A DNA stretch of 64,000 bases. Source: Chondrilla cf. caribensis. Lineage: Eukaryota; Porifera; Demospongiae; Chondrillida; Chondrillidae. The stretch lies in assembly GCA_964020155.1 (NCBI GenBank), contig OZ026547.1, forward strand, positions 4,461,095 through 4,525,094. Reading direction: 5' to 3'. A model generated the notes under the pieces. It had not been told where the DNA came from. It made no database searches and worked only from the letters and a program-made list of their open reading frames with translations. Position numbers and translations under genes: made by a program. Position 1 is the first letter of the stretch, and every line of letters begins with the position of its first letter. Shown here one piece after another: positions 22,801-37,486 of the stretch.

Positions 22801-25800
22801 AAGAATAAGGAAAAAAAAGTGTATTAGTACTCCAAAGGATTTTCATTGGGTTAGTTCCTACAAATGAATAAAGTATTAAGTTTTTACAGTCATAACAATG
22901 ACCTGTCGTGGATAATCAAAGTCTAAAATATTACATACACAAATGCAACACATGTAGATACATGTTACATCTGTGCAGACCCAATAGATAACTCCACTGA
23001 GTTTGATCTGATAGTAATACTCACCCGAACTGGTTATTGACCCTCGAAGATCCAGAGAGATCAAGCAGGGAGAATAGTGATTGAAAAAATGATGAAGTTG
23101 GACACTGGGTGAGAGGTTCACGGTGAGTTCTTCAATTTTTCTTCCAGCTTGTGCCATGCACCAGCCAGTGCAGAGTAGAAGGTAGTTGTCGCAACAAGGA
23201 AGAGCTAGGCGAGTGGAGAATGTCTTTGTTATGACTTCTCTGGTGAGCTCTTTGTTTCGGCTTTCATACAGGATAATGGGCAGACTGGATAGGTGAAGTG
23301 CTGCATTCTCTTTGACTAGAATCTGCATCAGTTGGGAAGAGATCTCTCGATCTGCTAGATGTGCGATGCCTGCTAAGAACTGGTACAACAACAATCGCTG
23401 ATCCTTGGTGGTGTCTTCAGCAACACTGAGGAGGCAGTCTATGGCATCTTTCTGTTGCTGCTTGAATGAACCCTCTTCCAATTGATCCAGGTATTGCTGC
23501 CACTGTGGAGGATACGGCTTCTTGGATACGTCTGGAGCACATGCCTGAAGAATCTTGATCTGTTCCTCTTTGTTAAGGAGGTTCAGTTCCAATGCAGCGA
23601 GACAGGATTGAAACGATGAGTGGAGGTAGTGATGGCTGCCTCTCTCCACACCTATGGCATCCACCTGACTGCAACTCAGCAGAATATTGTACCCACTAGT
23701 GGGGAGCTTGATGCCCTGGCTATGAAGGTCATCATCGCTAAAGACAAACTGGTTCTTCCTCACTCCTTCCAGGGCTAGCTTCAGCATCCCGCGGAAATCC
23801 TTAAAATGTGGACTGTTGAGGATGTCATCTATGGAGGAAACTCTATCGCTCAGCTTCAGTCCATCCTTCAGGTAACGGTTGGCTGCAAGGACGATGAACC
23901 TCTGGTAAACATCTGTCATGGTGGAAGGGAGTGTGCCGTCCACTTGACAGGTAAAGCATGCCATAGCTAAGATCATAGGATAAGAACAGAGATTGGTAAG
24001 ATCAGGGCGCTGGGAAAGAAAAGCAATAAGTGAATCAGATTTCTCATTGTCAGAGCCAAAGTAGCTTCTCATGAATTGCTCCCTTTGCTCTTGGGAGAAA
24101 GGAGCAATTTCGATTCTTCGGTCTACCTTACAGTAGAGTGCTTCAGCTGCAGCATGACGCGATGTAATGAGAACGGAAGATGCTGGAAGATCCTGACCAT
24201 CAACAATGCGGTCTAGAAAGGAGCTATTCTGTGGACGTTCATCCCACCCTTCCAGGAGAACAAGAACCCCCCTTCCATCTGAGATCTCCACTGCTAGCTC
24301 GTCTAAGCTGGATGGCGATTGGTGACGTGGGCGTATCACAAGAATATCTTTGAGATCGGTACAGCCTGAATTTGGGAGTAGGCGTAGAGGAACCGTGATG
24401 AATAGTTCATACTCTTGAAACATTCTTCCAGCTGAATACTCCTTGGCAAGGAACCTCGCAGTGGTTGATTTCCCGGAACCAGGTGCTCCCTCCACTAGGA
24501 CCATCTTACGCTTCTTCTCACCAGGATCATAGCTCATGATATCCTTGGTGTCGATGGGAGTATAACGGGAGGAATCTTTGCCTTGAGATCCTTGACTAAG
24601 TGTAACAGCTACTGGATGGTCCCCTTTGATACGTCTATTCTCATCAGCCTCAAGGAGATGAAGCTGAATATACGTTAGCCTTTTCTTATTCAGCCAAGTA
24701 TCCTCAACTGTCTTCAGGTTCTCATAGTGTGCAGTGAGGAACTTCTTGTACCGGACGCAGACATCTGATGTGTACAGCTGTGCGGAGAGAGTGAATCACA
24801 TACTAGACCAAGGTACAGTAATCGTATATAAAATTAGGAATGATTTTTGAGCTCCTAAGAACCTCATTTTTGTAGAAATAGTTGAACAAAATTACAGATA
24901 ATGAAATCTAGTGGTCAGATCATCTGAAATATCATTCCCAATGAGTCCAGTGATACTGTACTTGCTAGACTGTATAGCCATGCTTATTCAAACATAAATA
25001 TTATAGATTCCTAAGATTAAGAAACGGGTGTGGTACTGCTAGTAGTAGGATGATACACCCGCAGTATGGACATCCTTCATGTTACCCAAATGCCTTAACC
25101 CTTTTCCGATTGTGTTGCGATTTTTCGCAGTACTGCTCCCGGTCGCCAACCACTTTAGTGGCGTAAACATCTAAGTTGTTGAGACCTTCAGCAAGACGCT
25201 CATCGACTGTTTATTGGTTAGAAAAATGAAGATGATTCCTTTTTCTATCAGTTGGTTTCAAAGTTGTACCTCGGCGATATGAAAAGGCTTAGAAACGATG
25301 CCGTTTATTGAACGATATTTATACGCAAGGATATATAGGAACGCGAACCGCGTTTTATTTCCATTGGGTATGTTTAGATAATGAAAACGAAGTTTATTTG
25401 ACCTAATTTATAATCGATTGAAGTGTTCATAGTATAAAAGGCATGTTAGAGCATATATATATCGAGCAGAATTCTGGCATAATTTGATAGGTTTTAAGTT
25501 CCCGCCATTTTAGTATTGTGCGTTTCGTAACATTTTCCGTGTATTCCTACATATAACTTCGCATACTTCAATTTTTATTCGCTCAAAACTGACTTTCTAT
25601 AAATCGTATTTGCTTCAAACTGTACAAAAGCCTTTATTTAAGTCATATAAGCTATCCATGATATTCTCGATATAAAATGAAAATGTATAGTGCATGCGAC
25701 TGGGAGTTACGTGAGCCACTTAAGTGGCTTGTGACCAGAAAAGGGTTAAATACAGACTTCACTGCTTCATGCAACTCGAATAAATGGTTGTACTATTGTA

Positions 25801-28675
25801 CCTTTCAAACAACTGAGAATTGGCATTCTTCAGACTTAACACTACTCATTTTGAAGTGCATACAGACCTGTCTGCACTCTGATTGAAGTGGATATTACAG
25901 ATTACGGACAGAATACAGACAGGTAAACATGCAGTCAAAATGGTCTAGTTTGTTACCAGAAGTACAGTATAATATATGCCATGTCAGGGCCGGAGCAAGC
26001 TCTGCGGTAGTGGTACGGCCATCAGCGTAGCATAGTGAATCGTGTTGGCATTCACATGACACAAATTGGATGCATCATTATACGGTCCAGTGTTTCCCCC
26101 AGGCCAATTTACCAGGGCTCCCCGCTCTGCTAAAATTTCTGACCGCCCTTCTATTTTTTATAACAATATTATTATAAAACTAAAATTATTAGGCATGTGT
26201 GTATATAAAAATGGATGAGGCATATCTGTATTAATTCTACTGTTTCATGTGATAATGGCGTCTTGTAGGTTCAGAAGAGCCTTCGCTGAAGTTATCGCTT
26301 TCGACGAAGCTTCAGCGCACGAATTTTAACCCAATTTCTTAGTCTCGGCATTCAAAATCGGCATTTTAGAAGTTGCGCAATATACATCATGGCGACTTCA
26401 AGCATAGTATCAGATCTCTGTAAGGGGGGCAATGTCACATTTAACACTGTTAGAATAATAATAATTAGTTAAGGTTATCATATCTTTGGCTGATGCCATG
26501 TTAGTGACATTTTAATTTTTTAAGGCCATAGTCAAAAAGTGGTACGGCCATGGCCGTAGTAGCCGTACCAGTTGCGCTGGCCCTGCATGTACAAGACACC
26601 TTTGAAACACTCTGATACTTCTAACACTAATCCTAGAAATATAACTCTCAAGTAAGAGGGAAGAGGGTCAGATGTCAATCTAACCTTGGGTGTGCTGGGC
26701 CCAGGTAACTGTGATGGAAGCACACTCCACGATGTCTCTGAATAGGCTTTCTTCTCAATCTCTTCAGCCACAAGTGGTCCAAACGTAGGTGAATCCCTGA
26801 CTGTCTTCAATAGGAACCTCCATGTGTGGGGATATAGTTCACCACAGCGGCCATCCCTCCAGTAGGACAAGCACTCCATTCCTCCCAGGGGGGTTGACTC
26901 ATTTGCTTTTACAGTCATGTAGGGTACTCCTAGGCTAACTGCCAACTCGTGCCACAAAGGAGCAATAGATAGAATGCCTTGTAAACCAGCATCAGATGGT
27001 GTTAGTTCTGTATAAAATGATAAAGAGGACAAGTTAATAGTAAACAGACAACAATGATCTAAAGTAAACAATGATTGGGAATATTCCATGAATTATCACA
27101 TCCTGTACCTTAAGAAACCAGAAGTGGCTATCACAAGTGCTCTCTGGGTACCTTAAGAAATACTACGAAATCCTAATACCCAATTAATTTAGCATTTTAC
27201 CAATTATTTATCTTCAACTTTATTGGACAAAACGGAATGGCTCGCATATTATTTTTTGTGGTATCTTTTTAACAATCAGTGGTCTGTACAATCATGAACA
27301 ATCCAACAATTCCAATTCTGTCCACAGTTACATTACAGTGAATATATATTTTGTGTACACCTGATTTCATATAGCAAGGTAGCAACCAGTGTGGCACAGG
27401 CAATAGATGGGCAATCATAGTTGCCAACTGTCCCGAATCATCCGGGACAGTCACGGATTTTTCCAGTGGCAACATGTCCCGCACGGATTGGTGAAAATCA
27501 CTGAAATGTCCCAGATTTAACAACAGTAAACCACAGGGTGCAAAATCCGATCGTCTTCATTCAAAACATCCTTAGAAGTGTCATCACAATCGACAAAAAT
27601 TGCTTTGATTCTATCTAGCCGCTTTATTGTCATTCGTTATTCTTTAGTAGAATGAATATTTAGCGGCCTGTTCGACTTTCGTTTGGCAGTGTTCGGATCT
27701 CTGATCGACAATTTTGAAGCTCTTGGAAAGATTTTCGTTGTCAATTCATAAATCTATCGATGTTAAAACTCACATTTACTTTCCTATGGAGCATAACATC
27801 GAATTATCTCTGAATCGGCTTTTAGATTCGTCCATCATTTGACAGCCATTTGCAATATTATAACATCATAAAATTAATAGGCTGCTAATGTTCATCATAC
27901 TAATCTACTTTTGTTGTCTAATAGCAATAGTAAACTGGGATACATTAATAATTTAACACTAAATGCAGTATGATATTTAACAAGGTTCTAGACTGTTCTT
28001 TTCCAGCTATTTATCAAGCAAAATCAATAATGCTAAAACTGCATATATTAATTTTGCTGAGCCATTTTTGTAGATACATAAGTGTCCCTGAAGGAAATTT
28101 TCAAGGCTTGGCAACTATGGGCAATACACCCACGGAAAGGGTGTTCTATCACAAATCTTGACAATGTGTTAAATCAACACTATATTCATTGGCTTTTTTG
28201 GGTGTTAAATCAACCATAGATCCTTTGCTCATAACTTTTCAAGACTTCACCTCTGATATCAGAGAAAGGAATATTGCCTACGTAATTGATTCACACATTT
28301 GTGTGATATGAAATGAGTAAAACGGCAAACATATGGTAGCTTTGTATAATGCCATTGTATACCTACTAATTCACTATCTACAGAACCCTCAACCTGGAAC
28401 ACAGAATCTGTCTCTTTATATACCTCGAATGAGGATTGTGCTACGGTACCATTTGAACACAATCTCAATAGTTCAGTTTAATACCAGAATACCATATATC
28501 AACTTAGGAATACAGATAATTTAAAAAAAAAACTCTGAATGATAGTCGGTGTGTCACACTGCTAGTAACAGCCAGTCATTGACTCACCATCCCACTGGAC
28601 ACTCTCCAATGTCTTCCTTTTCCCTTTCCCTTCTTCTCCCTCCACTTGGGGTGCCCTTTTCTGACCTGAATACAT
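19878..28675 (-). CDS. NLR immune receptor (Death-like, NACHT, LRR-like), nine exons
   Basis: Exons in order: 28588-28675, 26685-27007, 23025-24777, 22697-22791, 22169-22417, 21015-21216, 20439-20581, 20145-20347, 19878-20076. All have GT-AG borders and matching phases, and sum to 1085 codons with the stop. The start is an ATG with A at -3 beginning MYSGQKRAPQ. Residues about 32-120 form a Death-fold-like domain (LWHELAVSLG, then TWRFLLKTV). The NACHT domain has Walker A GAPGSGKST at 234-242 and Walker B VLVLLEGWDER at 308-318, with ITSRH following. Residues 721 onward carry degenerate leucine-rich repeats (LRNLNLEFS, LPDLHELYIG, VKVLYVRSS) in small exons. NLRs sense ligands in the cytoplasm and oligomerise. 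No signal peptide or membrane segment is seen. The upstream promoter is not resolved, so a further 5' exon remains possible. Confidence 0.88.
20842..20954. repeat. 113-bp direct repeat, copy 2 (in an NLR intron)
   Basis: Lies in the intron between exons 21015-21216 and 20439-20581. It matches 19221-19333 with a single mismatch, so the duplication is recent. Confidence 0.85.
25099..25745. mobile_element. piggyBac-like non-autonomous element
   Basis: Flanked on both sides by TTAA (25095-25098 and 25746-25749). The ends are inverted: CCCTTTTC on the left and GAAAAGGG on the right. The TTAA target and CCC-start ends are the hallmark of piggyBac. A sub-terminal inverted pair (CCACTTTAGTGG and CCACTTAAGTGG) lies inside. 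At 647 bp it has no transposase. It sits in the second NLR intron. Confidence 0.82.
25985..26585. mobile_element. hAT-like non-autonomous element
   Basis: Left end CAGGGCCGGAGCAA and right end (reverse complement) CAGGGCCAGCGCAA form imperfect terminal repeats, followed on both sides by TGGTACGGC-type sequence. CAGGG ends are typical of hAT elements. An 8-bp target duplication is not clear (CATGT is shared). About 600 bp, with no transposase. It lies in the second NLR intron next to the Death-domain exon. Confidence 0.7.
27416..28119. mobile_element. 704-bp inverted-repeat element in the first NLR intron
   Basis: Perfect 12-bp terminal inverted repeats (CATAGTTGCCAA) with GGCAAT on both flanks (27410-27415 and 28120-28125), which can be extended to ATGGGCAAT with a different end choice. 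Its internal part at about 27712-27955 is homologous to 63750-63990. No transposase ORF is seen. The superfamily is unassigned. Confidence 0.75.
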
Positions 28676-29717
28676 TGTTGTGTTCACTAACAATAGGACA
28701 ATATACAGAGTTGATAGTGGACAGCTTGCATGGACAAGAACAAACACTTGATCTGTGATTGGTTACAATTTAATCTAAAGCAAGAGTCTGCTAACAAATG
28801 TGAACGGAGTGACACTTTGTACTCAAAGTAGATGGAACATATGTAGGGTCTATAACCATGGATAATTGCTCTACGCTGTGACATTTTGTCAAAACAACAC
28901 AACTGAGTCAGACACTGCGGGTGAAGTAAAATGTAGATCTGGATAAAGATGGTACACATTGTTACAAACATTCAATTTCCCGTTTTTCAGCTGAAATACT
29001 CAAATAAATTGAGTTTTCTGAGACAGATTTTGATACATAACTGATGACAAGAGGACGTGGATCGCGTGAAAACGTAAAATGAGTGACACACGGAGAAGTA
29101 TGAAGTCACCATGTTGTTGGCTTATAGCTAGCTAGTGACCACGTAGCTAGTCACCATAGTACAGTACAGCACAGTACCGATGGGTAATGCCTTGTCCCCA
29201 AAGATGGGATAATTCAGAAGTAGACAAGTGGATTACTAGATACACATCATCGTTCGTTGACCTGGTTCTACACCTAGCTACCATCACTGACTAAGAACTC
29301 GGTCTAGTGAGTCTGAAACTGAGTCCTAGGACGACTAAGTGTGGACAACAGTCACATTATCATTGGACGAAGGGGACCAAAAACAGCTTTAATAATATAT
29401 TTAGTACTATCAGATAGATTTAGAAAGACGAACCTCGTGAATTACAGATGAATGCTCGCGATACTTGAAGTCAAGGACAAGCTCTGTGGATTGCGCAATA
29501 TCCGGTCACATGTGTCCGTGCCCGGATTATACGGGGTCCGATTCGTCGCGATATTTCTCCTTGTTCCAGTTGAGGTAGAGAACCCAAAAGCTCTTTGACC
29601 TACTAATTCACCACTATCCTCCTGATAGTACCGAAGCAAGAGGTTTGGTCCTTTCTTGAACCATGTGGACGCCATTTTATTCGGATTCCTGCTGTGGAAC
29701 AGGATCTGCACGAAACC
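28676..29717. other. Divergent intergenic region between the NLR and the clathrin fragment
   Basis: About 1 kb separates the two divergent start codons. I see no clear TATA box, repeat or ORF on either strand that belongs to a gene. It may hold both promoters. Confidence 0.5.
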
Positions 29718-32138
29718 ATGGCTCAAAATCAACCAATCCGGTTCCAAGAACACCTCTAGGTATGTAAATTCACGAGTGCAGTGTTAAAACTTATTCTATT
29801 CGGCACGAAACAGCTTAGGTGTACCTTTTGTTCAGGTAGTGGATGAAATGGTTGGCTGGCCGTTTTCAGAGCTCATCACGATTATGATCATGAAAGTTTA
29901 TTTTCGTTTCTTTTAGCTCCAGAATGTCGGAATCAACGTCCAATCGATTGAATTTGCAACTCTCACGATGGAATCCGACAAGTTTATCTGCGTGAGAGAA
30001 AAAGTCGGTGAAGCAACACAGGTTATCATCATCGACCTGAACGACCCCGCTTCCCCAATCCGGAGACCATTTCTGCAGATTCGGCCATCATGAACCCAAC
30101 TTCCAAAGTGCTGGCACTGAAAGGTAACATGCGGTCCTTGTAGTTGCGCGTTCGTCTTCAACTGCAGTTCTGTGTGGACAGGAAGTAGTGGTCTTGTGAC
30201 TTTGTCACGTTGAAATTTGTTTAGGAGTAAACTGGTGTTTATGATTGTACAAGTAAAAGGGAGAAATTTTGGATGTAAACTTTACCAGACAATCTCTACA
30301 CTATTGTGTTCATTGACACTAATATGTACTGTTGACTATATCTCAGTCAATGGTATTAGTACGTATATGTGTACAGTAAAATGAACACTTGCGAAATTTC
30401 ATGTTGAGCAATTGGAATCCCCTTCCTGCAAATCACTCAGACTTTCCAATTAAGAATTAATTAATGTGTATGAGGGTGTATTCTGGTGATCTTTGTCTTT
30501 GACTCCCTGCACCAGATCAACATGCATTTATTCTGTGTAGCAGGCACATTTATGATGTGTATGCGCATGTAAGTGAATGTGTACGTTTGGGAATACAGTA
30601 CAGTTCGAGTATTATTTGGCATTCTGGATTGGCACTAGTGTTGATTGGATTACAGAGATGTCATTCCAGAGGATAGTTTGGTTTTCAAATAACTCTTCCA
30701 GTTATTGGTGTTACTAAATGTAGTCTGGTAGTGAAGCCCTACAAGGCCACTTAGGTCATCAAATTAATGCATTGACAGTATTTTTTCAACTCAATGAGAT
30801 GGGGATACTGAAACCCACTGTACCCTTAGTATCACCCACATGTGTACATAATTCATGTGATTGTCAGTTACTACTAGCACCAGTGCATACCTGGTAACAT
30901 AGGCTGGTGTTCTGTATGTATGGTAGGCACCTGTATATTGACAGAATTGTACACTAATTCAACATCCTTTGCCTGCGAAATAACCTGTTAGGTTAGCAGG
31001 GTTGTAAGCCTGTCAGGAGAATTATTAGTATAGTGTGTCTGGGGGTGGCTGAATGTATGTATGTGCTTTGGCTACAAAATAGGAGGATGTTGGATATCAG
31101 TTTTCTCCTGCACTTTGTCTGCATGCATACTTACAGTATGTGTATGTGTATGTTTTATTGTCTGGTGTTTGTATAAATGCATAGAAGTGGCAGTATTGTA
31201 ACTAGTACATGACATTACTTCTACTTCCATCCATTACAGCTGGCAAGACTTTGCAGCTTTTCAACATTGAAATGGAGAGCGAGATAAAGACCCACAGCCT
31301 GACTGAAGACATTGTGTTTTGGAAGTGGATTGATTTGAACACGATTGGTCTTGTCTCCGAGTCTGCCGTATACCACTGGTCGATGGAGAGAGATTCTCAG
31401 CCTCAGAAGGTCTTCGACCGCCATGCCTCTCTGGCCGGTTGCCAGATCATCAACTACCGCACTGACAAGTCCCAGAAGTGGCTGCTCCTGGTTGGGATCC
31501 AGTCGCAAGACAACCGAGTGGTGGGATCCATGCAGCTCTACTCAGTGGACCGTAAGGTCAGCCAGCCCATCAAGGGCCATGCTGCTTGTTTTGCTCAGTT
31601 CAAGAAACCCGAAAGTCCAAATGAGACAACCCTCTTCTCATTTGCTGTGAGAGGACCACAAGGTGGAAAGGTATGTATGTACGTATGTACATGCAGTGTG
31701 TGTGTGTGTATGTGTGCTCATGTGTGTGTGTGGTTAGATGTATTTAACTAGTAACTATAATGCTAGGGCACAATTTCAATTTTATTCCAACTCCCATTCC
31801 AGTCTTATTCCTGTTTCCATTTCTGTCTTACATATGTACGTACCTATGTTCATCCAGGTTTTGGTCAACTTTCAAGTTTTAGGATAGTTGCAAACTCCTA
31901 TGTAGTTGCTCATTAACATGGCTACTATTCCTTGATGTTACTTAGCAAACAATTCTTCTGTTTCACTTTTGTACTTTCACTATCTGTTGATGTCTTCTGT
32001 TCTGTTATTCTTGCTTCAGTTGCATATCATTGAAGTCAGGACCCCTCCAGAGGGCAACCAGCCCTTCCAGAAGAGAGCAGTTGAAATTGTCTTCCCTCCA
32101 GAAGCACAGCTTGATTTCCCTGTGGCAATGCAGGTTAG

Positions 32139-32185
<47 letters not shown>

Positions 32186-32876
32186 AGGTACTTGCCTGTA
32201 TGTTTGCTTCACTGTTTTGGTTCATTCTCAATTTTATCCTCACTGCCATTCCACCTTTCCCTCTTCCCGTTCCAATTCCTTGCAGATATCCAGCAAGTAT
32301 GACATGATCTACATAATCATGAAGTTTGGCTACATCCACGTGTTTGACCTGGAGTCGGGCACATGCATCTACATGAACAGGATCAGTGGTGATGCCATCT
32401 TTGTCACAGCTCCCCATGACCCCACCAGTGGGATCATTGCTGTCAATAGGAAAGGACAGGTACGTACGTATGTACGTGAGTGTACGGTCTTGTATTTAGT
32501 GCAAATTGCTCCAAAACCTTTAGTCACATGTTGAGCTTGTACATTGTATTATAATCAAACTTGCTTGGTGTGTACCTTGAAGGGCACACCCAATCTGCCC
32601 TTGTTATTGGAGGAACTTATTCTGCTGATTCTTGTTAGAGCATCGCATGATGTCCTGGTCTTATACATGTTTTATTAGGTCCTGTCAGTGAGTATAGACG
32701 AAGGGAACATCATTCCTTATGTGACAAATGTGCTGAACAATCCTGATCTTGCTCTGAGGATTGCCACCAGAAACAACTTGGCCAGAGCAGAGGAACTCTT
32801 TGTGAGGAAGTCCAACACCATATTTGCTTAGGGGAACTTCGGGGAAGCCACCAGAGTAGCTGCCACTGCACCAAAG
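29718..32876 (+). pseudogene. Clathrin heavy chain, 5' fragment with introns, inactivated
   Basis: Exons 29718-29759, 29917-30123, 31240-31670, 32020-32133, 32286-32459 and 32679-32876 have good splice sites and encode the N-terminal beta-propeller (start MAQNQPIRFQEHL; later [67 protein letters not shown]). Clathrin heavy chain forms the coat triskelion; this domain binds adaptors. Only about 400 of some 1680 residues are present. Lesions: TAG for Gln at 29757-29759, a one-base loss near 30069-30071 that leads to TGA, and TAG for Gln at 32829-32831. No exon follows 32876. Retained introns show a segmental, not a retrocopied, origin. Confidence 0.92.
32143..32182. repeat. GT microsatellite in a clathrin-fragment intron
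   Basis: GT repeat of about 40 bp just after the donor of the fourth clathrin exon. Confidence 0.95.
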
Positions 32877-33341
32877 GTTTGTTTATTATGTTTACTTTTG
32901 TTTACTCAAATACTGGTTGTTGTATTGTTTTGTTGTCATTATTGTGACTATCCTCCTTGTTTAGTGCATGTTTATGTATATATGTTATGCATGTATACAA
33001 ACATACATATACGTAGGTTCATGGATACTTAATTTGTATGTGTATTTCCATGTGCTGCTGGTGTTAGTGATGGTCTAACCATCTTTCGCTTGATCCTCTC
33101 TTGCTGAGAGTGGACAACATGAAAAGCAATTTTTAATTCTGAAACACCACATGCAGGTATTTTAGTGACAAGTTTGTCCTTTGTGTGACAATTGTAATGA
33201 TTGTCTATAGAGATTCCATTTCCACCAATCCCAATCCACCAGGGGTGCATTATGGGCATGTTTGTGTACTATAAAATCTCCACTTCATTAGTACACTACA
33301 GAAGTCAAATGTGCATACACACAAACGCACGCACACACGAC

Positions 33342-33417
<76 letters not shown>

Positions 33418-34640
33418 CAGGCACAATATGCCTGTACGCAACACGTACTAATAGTTATTGATGATGCTTATGTTGTGTATATAACATTGTGCTAGTGTGT
33501 CTATAATAGTATGACGTGTGTGTGTTATACAATTATGTATAATTTTGATTTATAATTTTATGTGTTAGTGCTTATTTCTATATTATGTAGTGTGTAAGCA
33601 TGTATGATGTAAGTGTGTGCAAGTATGAGTATGTGTGGTAATTTCATGTGTATTATGTGTATATGAGGGCACTCTTTGTACATGGACGTGTGTTTATTTA
33701 CCTCAATTAAATCTTGCTTCTTCTCCCATTTGACTAGGAATGATGAAGCAGTTTTGGCTCCTTGAAAGGAATGGCTGAAGTGGCTTCCTATTATTATGAT
33801 AGACTTGACTGTTGACATTTATATAAAAAATATCCACTGGTGGTAGATAGAATTAAGTATTAAGAAACTCATTGTATACTAATATTATTATTCCATTTTC
33901 ATCTACATTTGTAATAAATTCATTTTGTGAAGTTTGGATACTTTTGCGTCAGAATTTAATTTCCTGTGATAATTTCAAAACTGTATATAACTATGAACAA
34001 TAATGCATAGATTAAGTTGATGTTATTGTAACATCAACTCTGCTCATACATGATTAATTAATTATTAATATATTAATAGTAATCCATGCTCAATAATTAT
34101 TATGTCAATCGCTTCGTAATACAGCAGACTGGCTAATGGTTATGTTTTGGTCAACTGATTTGTATGATATACCAATAATTAAAATTATTGCTGGGAATTG
34201 ATAATACATTACTATTATACAAAAACAAGTTAGATTCACATAAGTACAAACGAAAATGGTAGTTCAATGTCCAATGTACAGATATTCTCTTAACCTGCAG
34301 GGACATAGATGATTACATAAAAATTAATAATAATAATTCTGTACATAGTATTTAAACTATTGTTATGAATTTCGTAATTCATAATTGTGTGTGTGTGCAT
34401 GCATGCATGTGTGTGCACTGCTGTACGTTATGTATTTTTATACATGCAAGGAATGGAGGTTCACATAAAACCCTAATTTGAATGAACATACGTAGAGCCA
34501 TATTGAATGTATGTTGTACATTTTATGTAGACCATACGTGTTATTATTATAAACATTTATGCATGTACGCACAGTACATAATACATCTCATGCATGCAGC
34601 AAGGTGTGGGCATGCAGTCTCTGGTTGATGTCTGACTCAC
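32877..34640. other. Gene-free AT-rich region
   Basis: Contains a CA microsatellite at about 33346-33414 and otherwise AT-rich sequence. No further clathrin exon or other gene was found on either strand. Confidence 0.6.
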
Positions 34641-36258
<1,618 letters not shown>

Positions 36259-36437
36259 TTCGTCGCCGTGTATTTCACATGAATTGCCGTTTTGCTGGGT
36301 CTGGCACCGCGACCCTAATATCCGTAGTGTATGCCAGTATTATACATACTAATAGGAAATCTACTACTTCGACTAAAATGAGTATTCCTGTCAATTACCT
36401 ATGCTCATTAAGATGTTATACATGGAACACACATGCA

Positions 36438-36504
<67 letters not shown>
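36438..36504. repeat. CA microsatellite
   Basis: About 66 bp of CA repeat. Confidence 0.96.
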
Positions 36505-36506
<2 letters not shown>

Positions 36507-37389
36507 ATTATAGGATTGACTTGGACGGAGTTACTCGTCTGGCGCCCATTTTAATGATGTGATCAATATGGAACAGCGCATACACAATACCATACTGCAG
36601 TTCCGTTGGTGGAAGAACATATAACTCCACCCCTTGTGAAATGCTCCTGCAATTGCATTGGTTCAACTTTTTGACCCAATCCCCACCGCGTGCTTAGGTC
36701 CACTATTTCCATTTTCAGCCGCTCTTAGATGTGTTTGCTTAAGTTTCTCAACTACATTGTAGAGGTCTATATAGTCTAGCTAGAATCTTCAATTCTACTC
36801 TAGTAGCACTTTGTGCAGAGCCTTATCTTAGATGTGTTCGCGCTCAAGTTTCTTGGACATGTAATTCTTAATGATCTCTATAATATGTACATTGTGTATG
36901 TATTGATGATCATCCTCAAATGCCACAAAATGATGCTTATTATAATGCATATGTCTATCAAGATGGTACTCGCAGCTATCTGTATATTGTATGTATTTAT
37001 TGTATTTAATTTCCATTTTCATTTATCTACCACATCCATATCCATTGGAGCCTAGGTATAGTGTCAGTTCTGTGTGTATCTTTATTGAGGCATACAAATT
37101 GTATGGTAGAATAAAATATCCCAACAGAGCTCCTTAATCCACCATATCATGCATGGTACTATAGATTATCGAAAATTTACTGACTGAGTTTGTGTTCATT
37201 TAATTTACATAATACTGTAATTTTGCTATATTTGATTACTCTACATGCTCAAGTGTATGATAATGTTAACACTTCCTAACATTTCATGACACAACGATCC
37301 AATTCACTGGAATATCGTTATATACGTCATATATATATGCCACTGGGTTGTTGTTATGTTCTCATGTGATGATGCTCCTTCTACATTAG
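36505..37389. other. Gene-free AT-rich region
   Basis: No supported gene, terminal repeats or RNA gene seen. Confidence 0.5.
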
Positions 37390-37486
37390 ATGCCTCAGTA
37401 CCTTGGTTCCCGCACAATTTTGCCGAGCTGGACATTGATCAACTCGTATTCTGCCCTATGGAGATGATATGGACCCGGATACTCTT
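37390..37486 (+). pseudogene. Single aromatic amino acid hydroxylase-like exon, frame-broken
   Basis: A 97-bp segment between CTACATTAG and GTAAGT encodes VPWFPHNFAELDI in one frame and RILPYGDDMDPDTL in the next. This order matches the conserved VPWFP, ELD, ILxYG segment of phenylalanine/tyrosine/tryptophan hydroxylases at the start of the catalytic domain. An indel near 37436-37441 breaks the frame, and no neighbouring exons were found. It is probably a stray exon from a duplicated gene. Confidence 0.45.

Noticed and set aside
29442..29753. Minus-strand ORF of 103 codons near the clathrin start
   Set aside because: It overlaps the first clathrin exon in antisense and has no motif; the plus-strand clathrin identity is clear.
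29757..32831. TAG read as glutamine (stop-codon reassignment)
   Set aside because: Both TAG codons in the clathrin fragment replace Gln, but a frameshift is also present, the gene is truncated, and FReD-3 ends at TAG exactly at the family's normal end.
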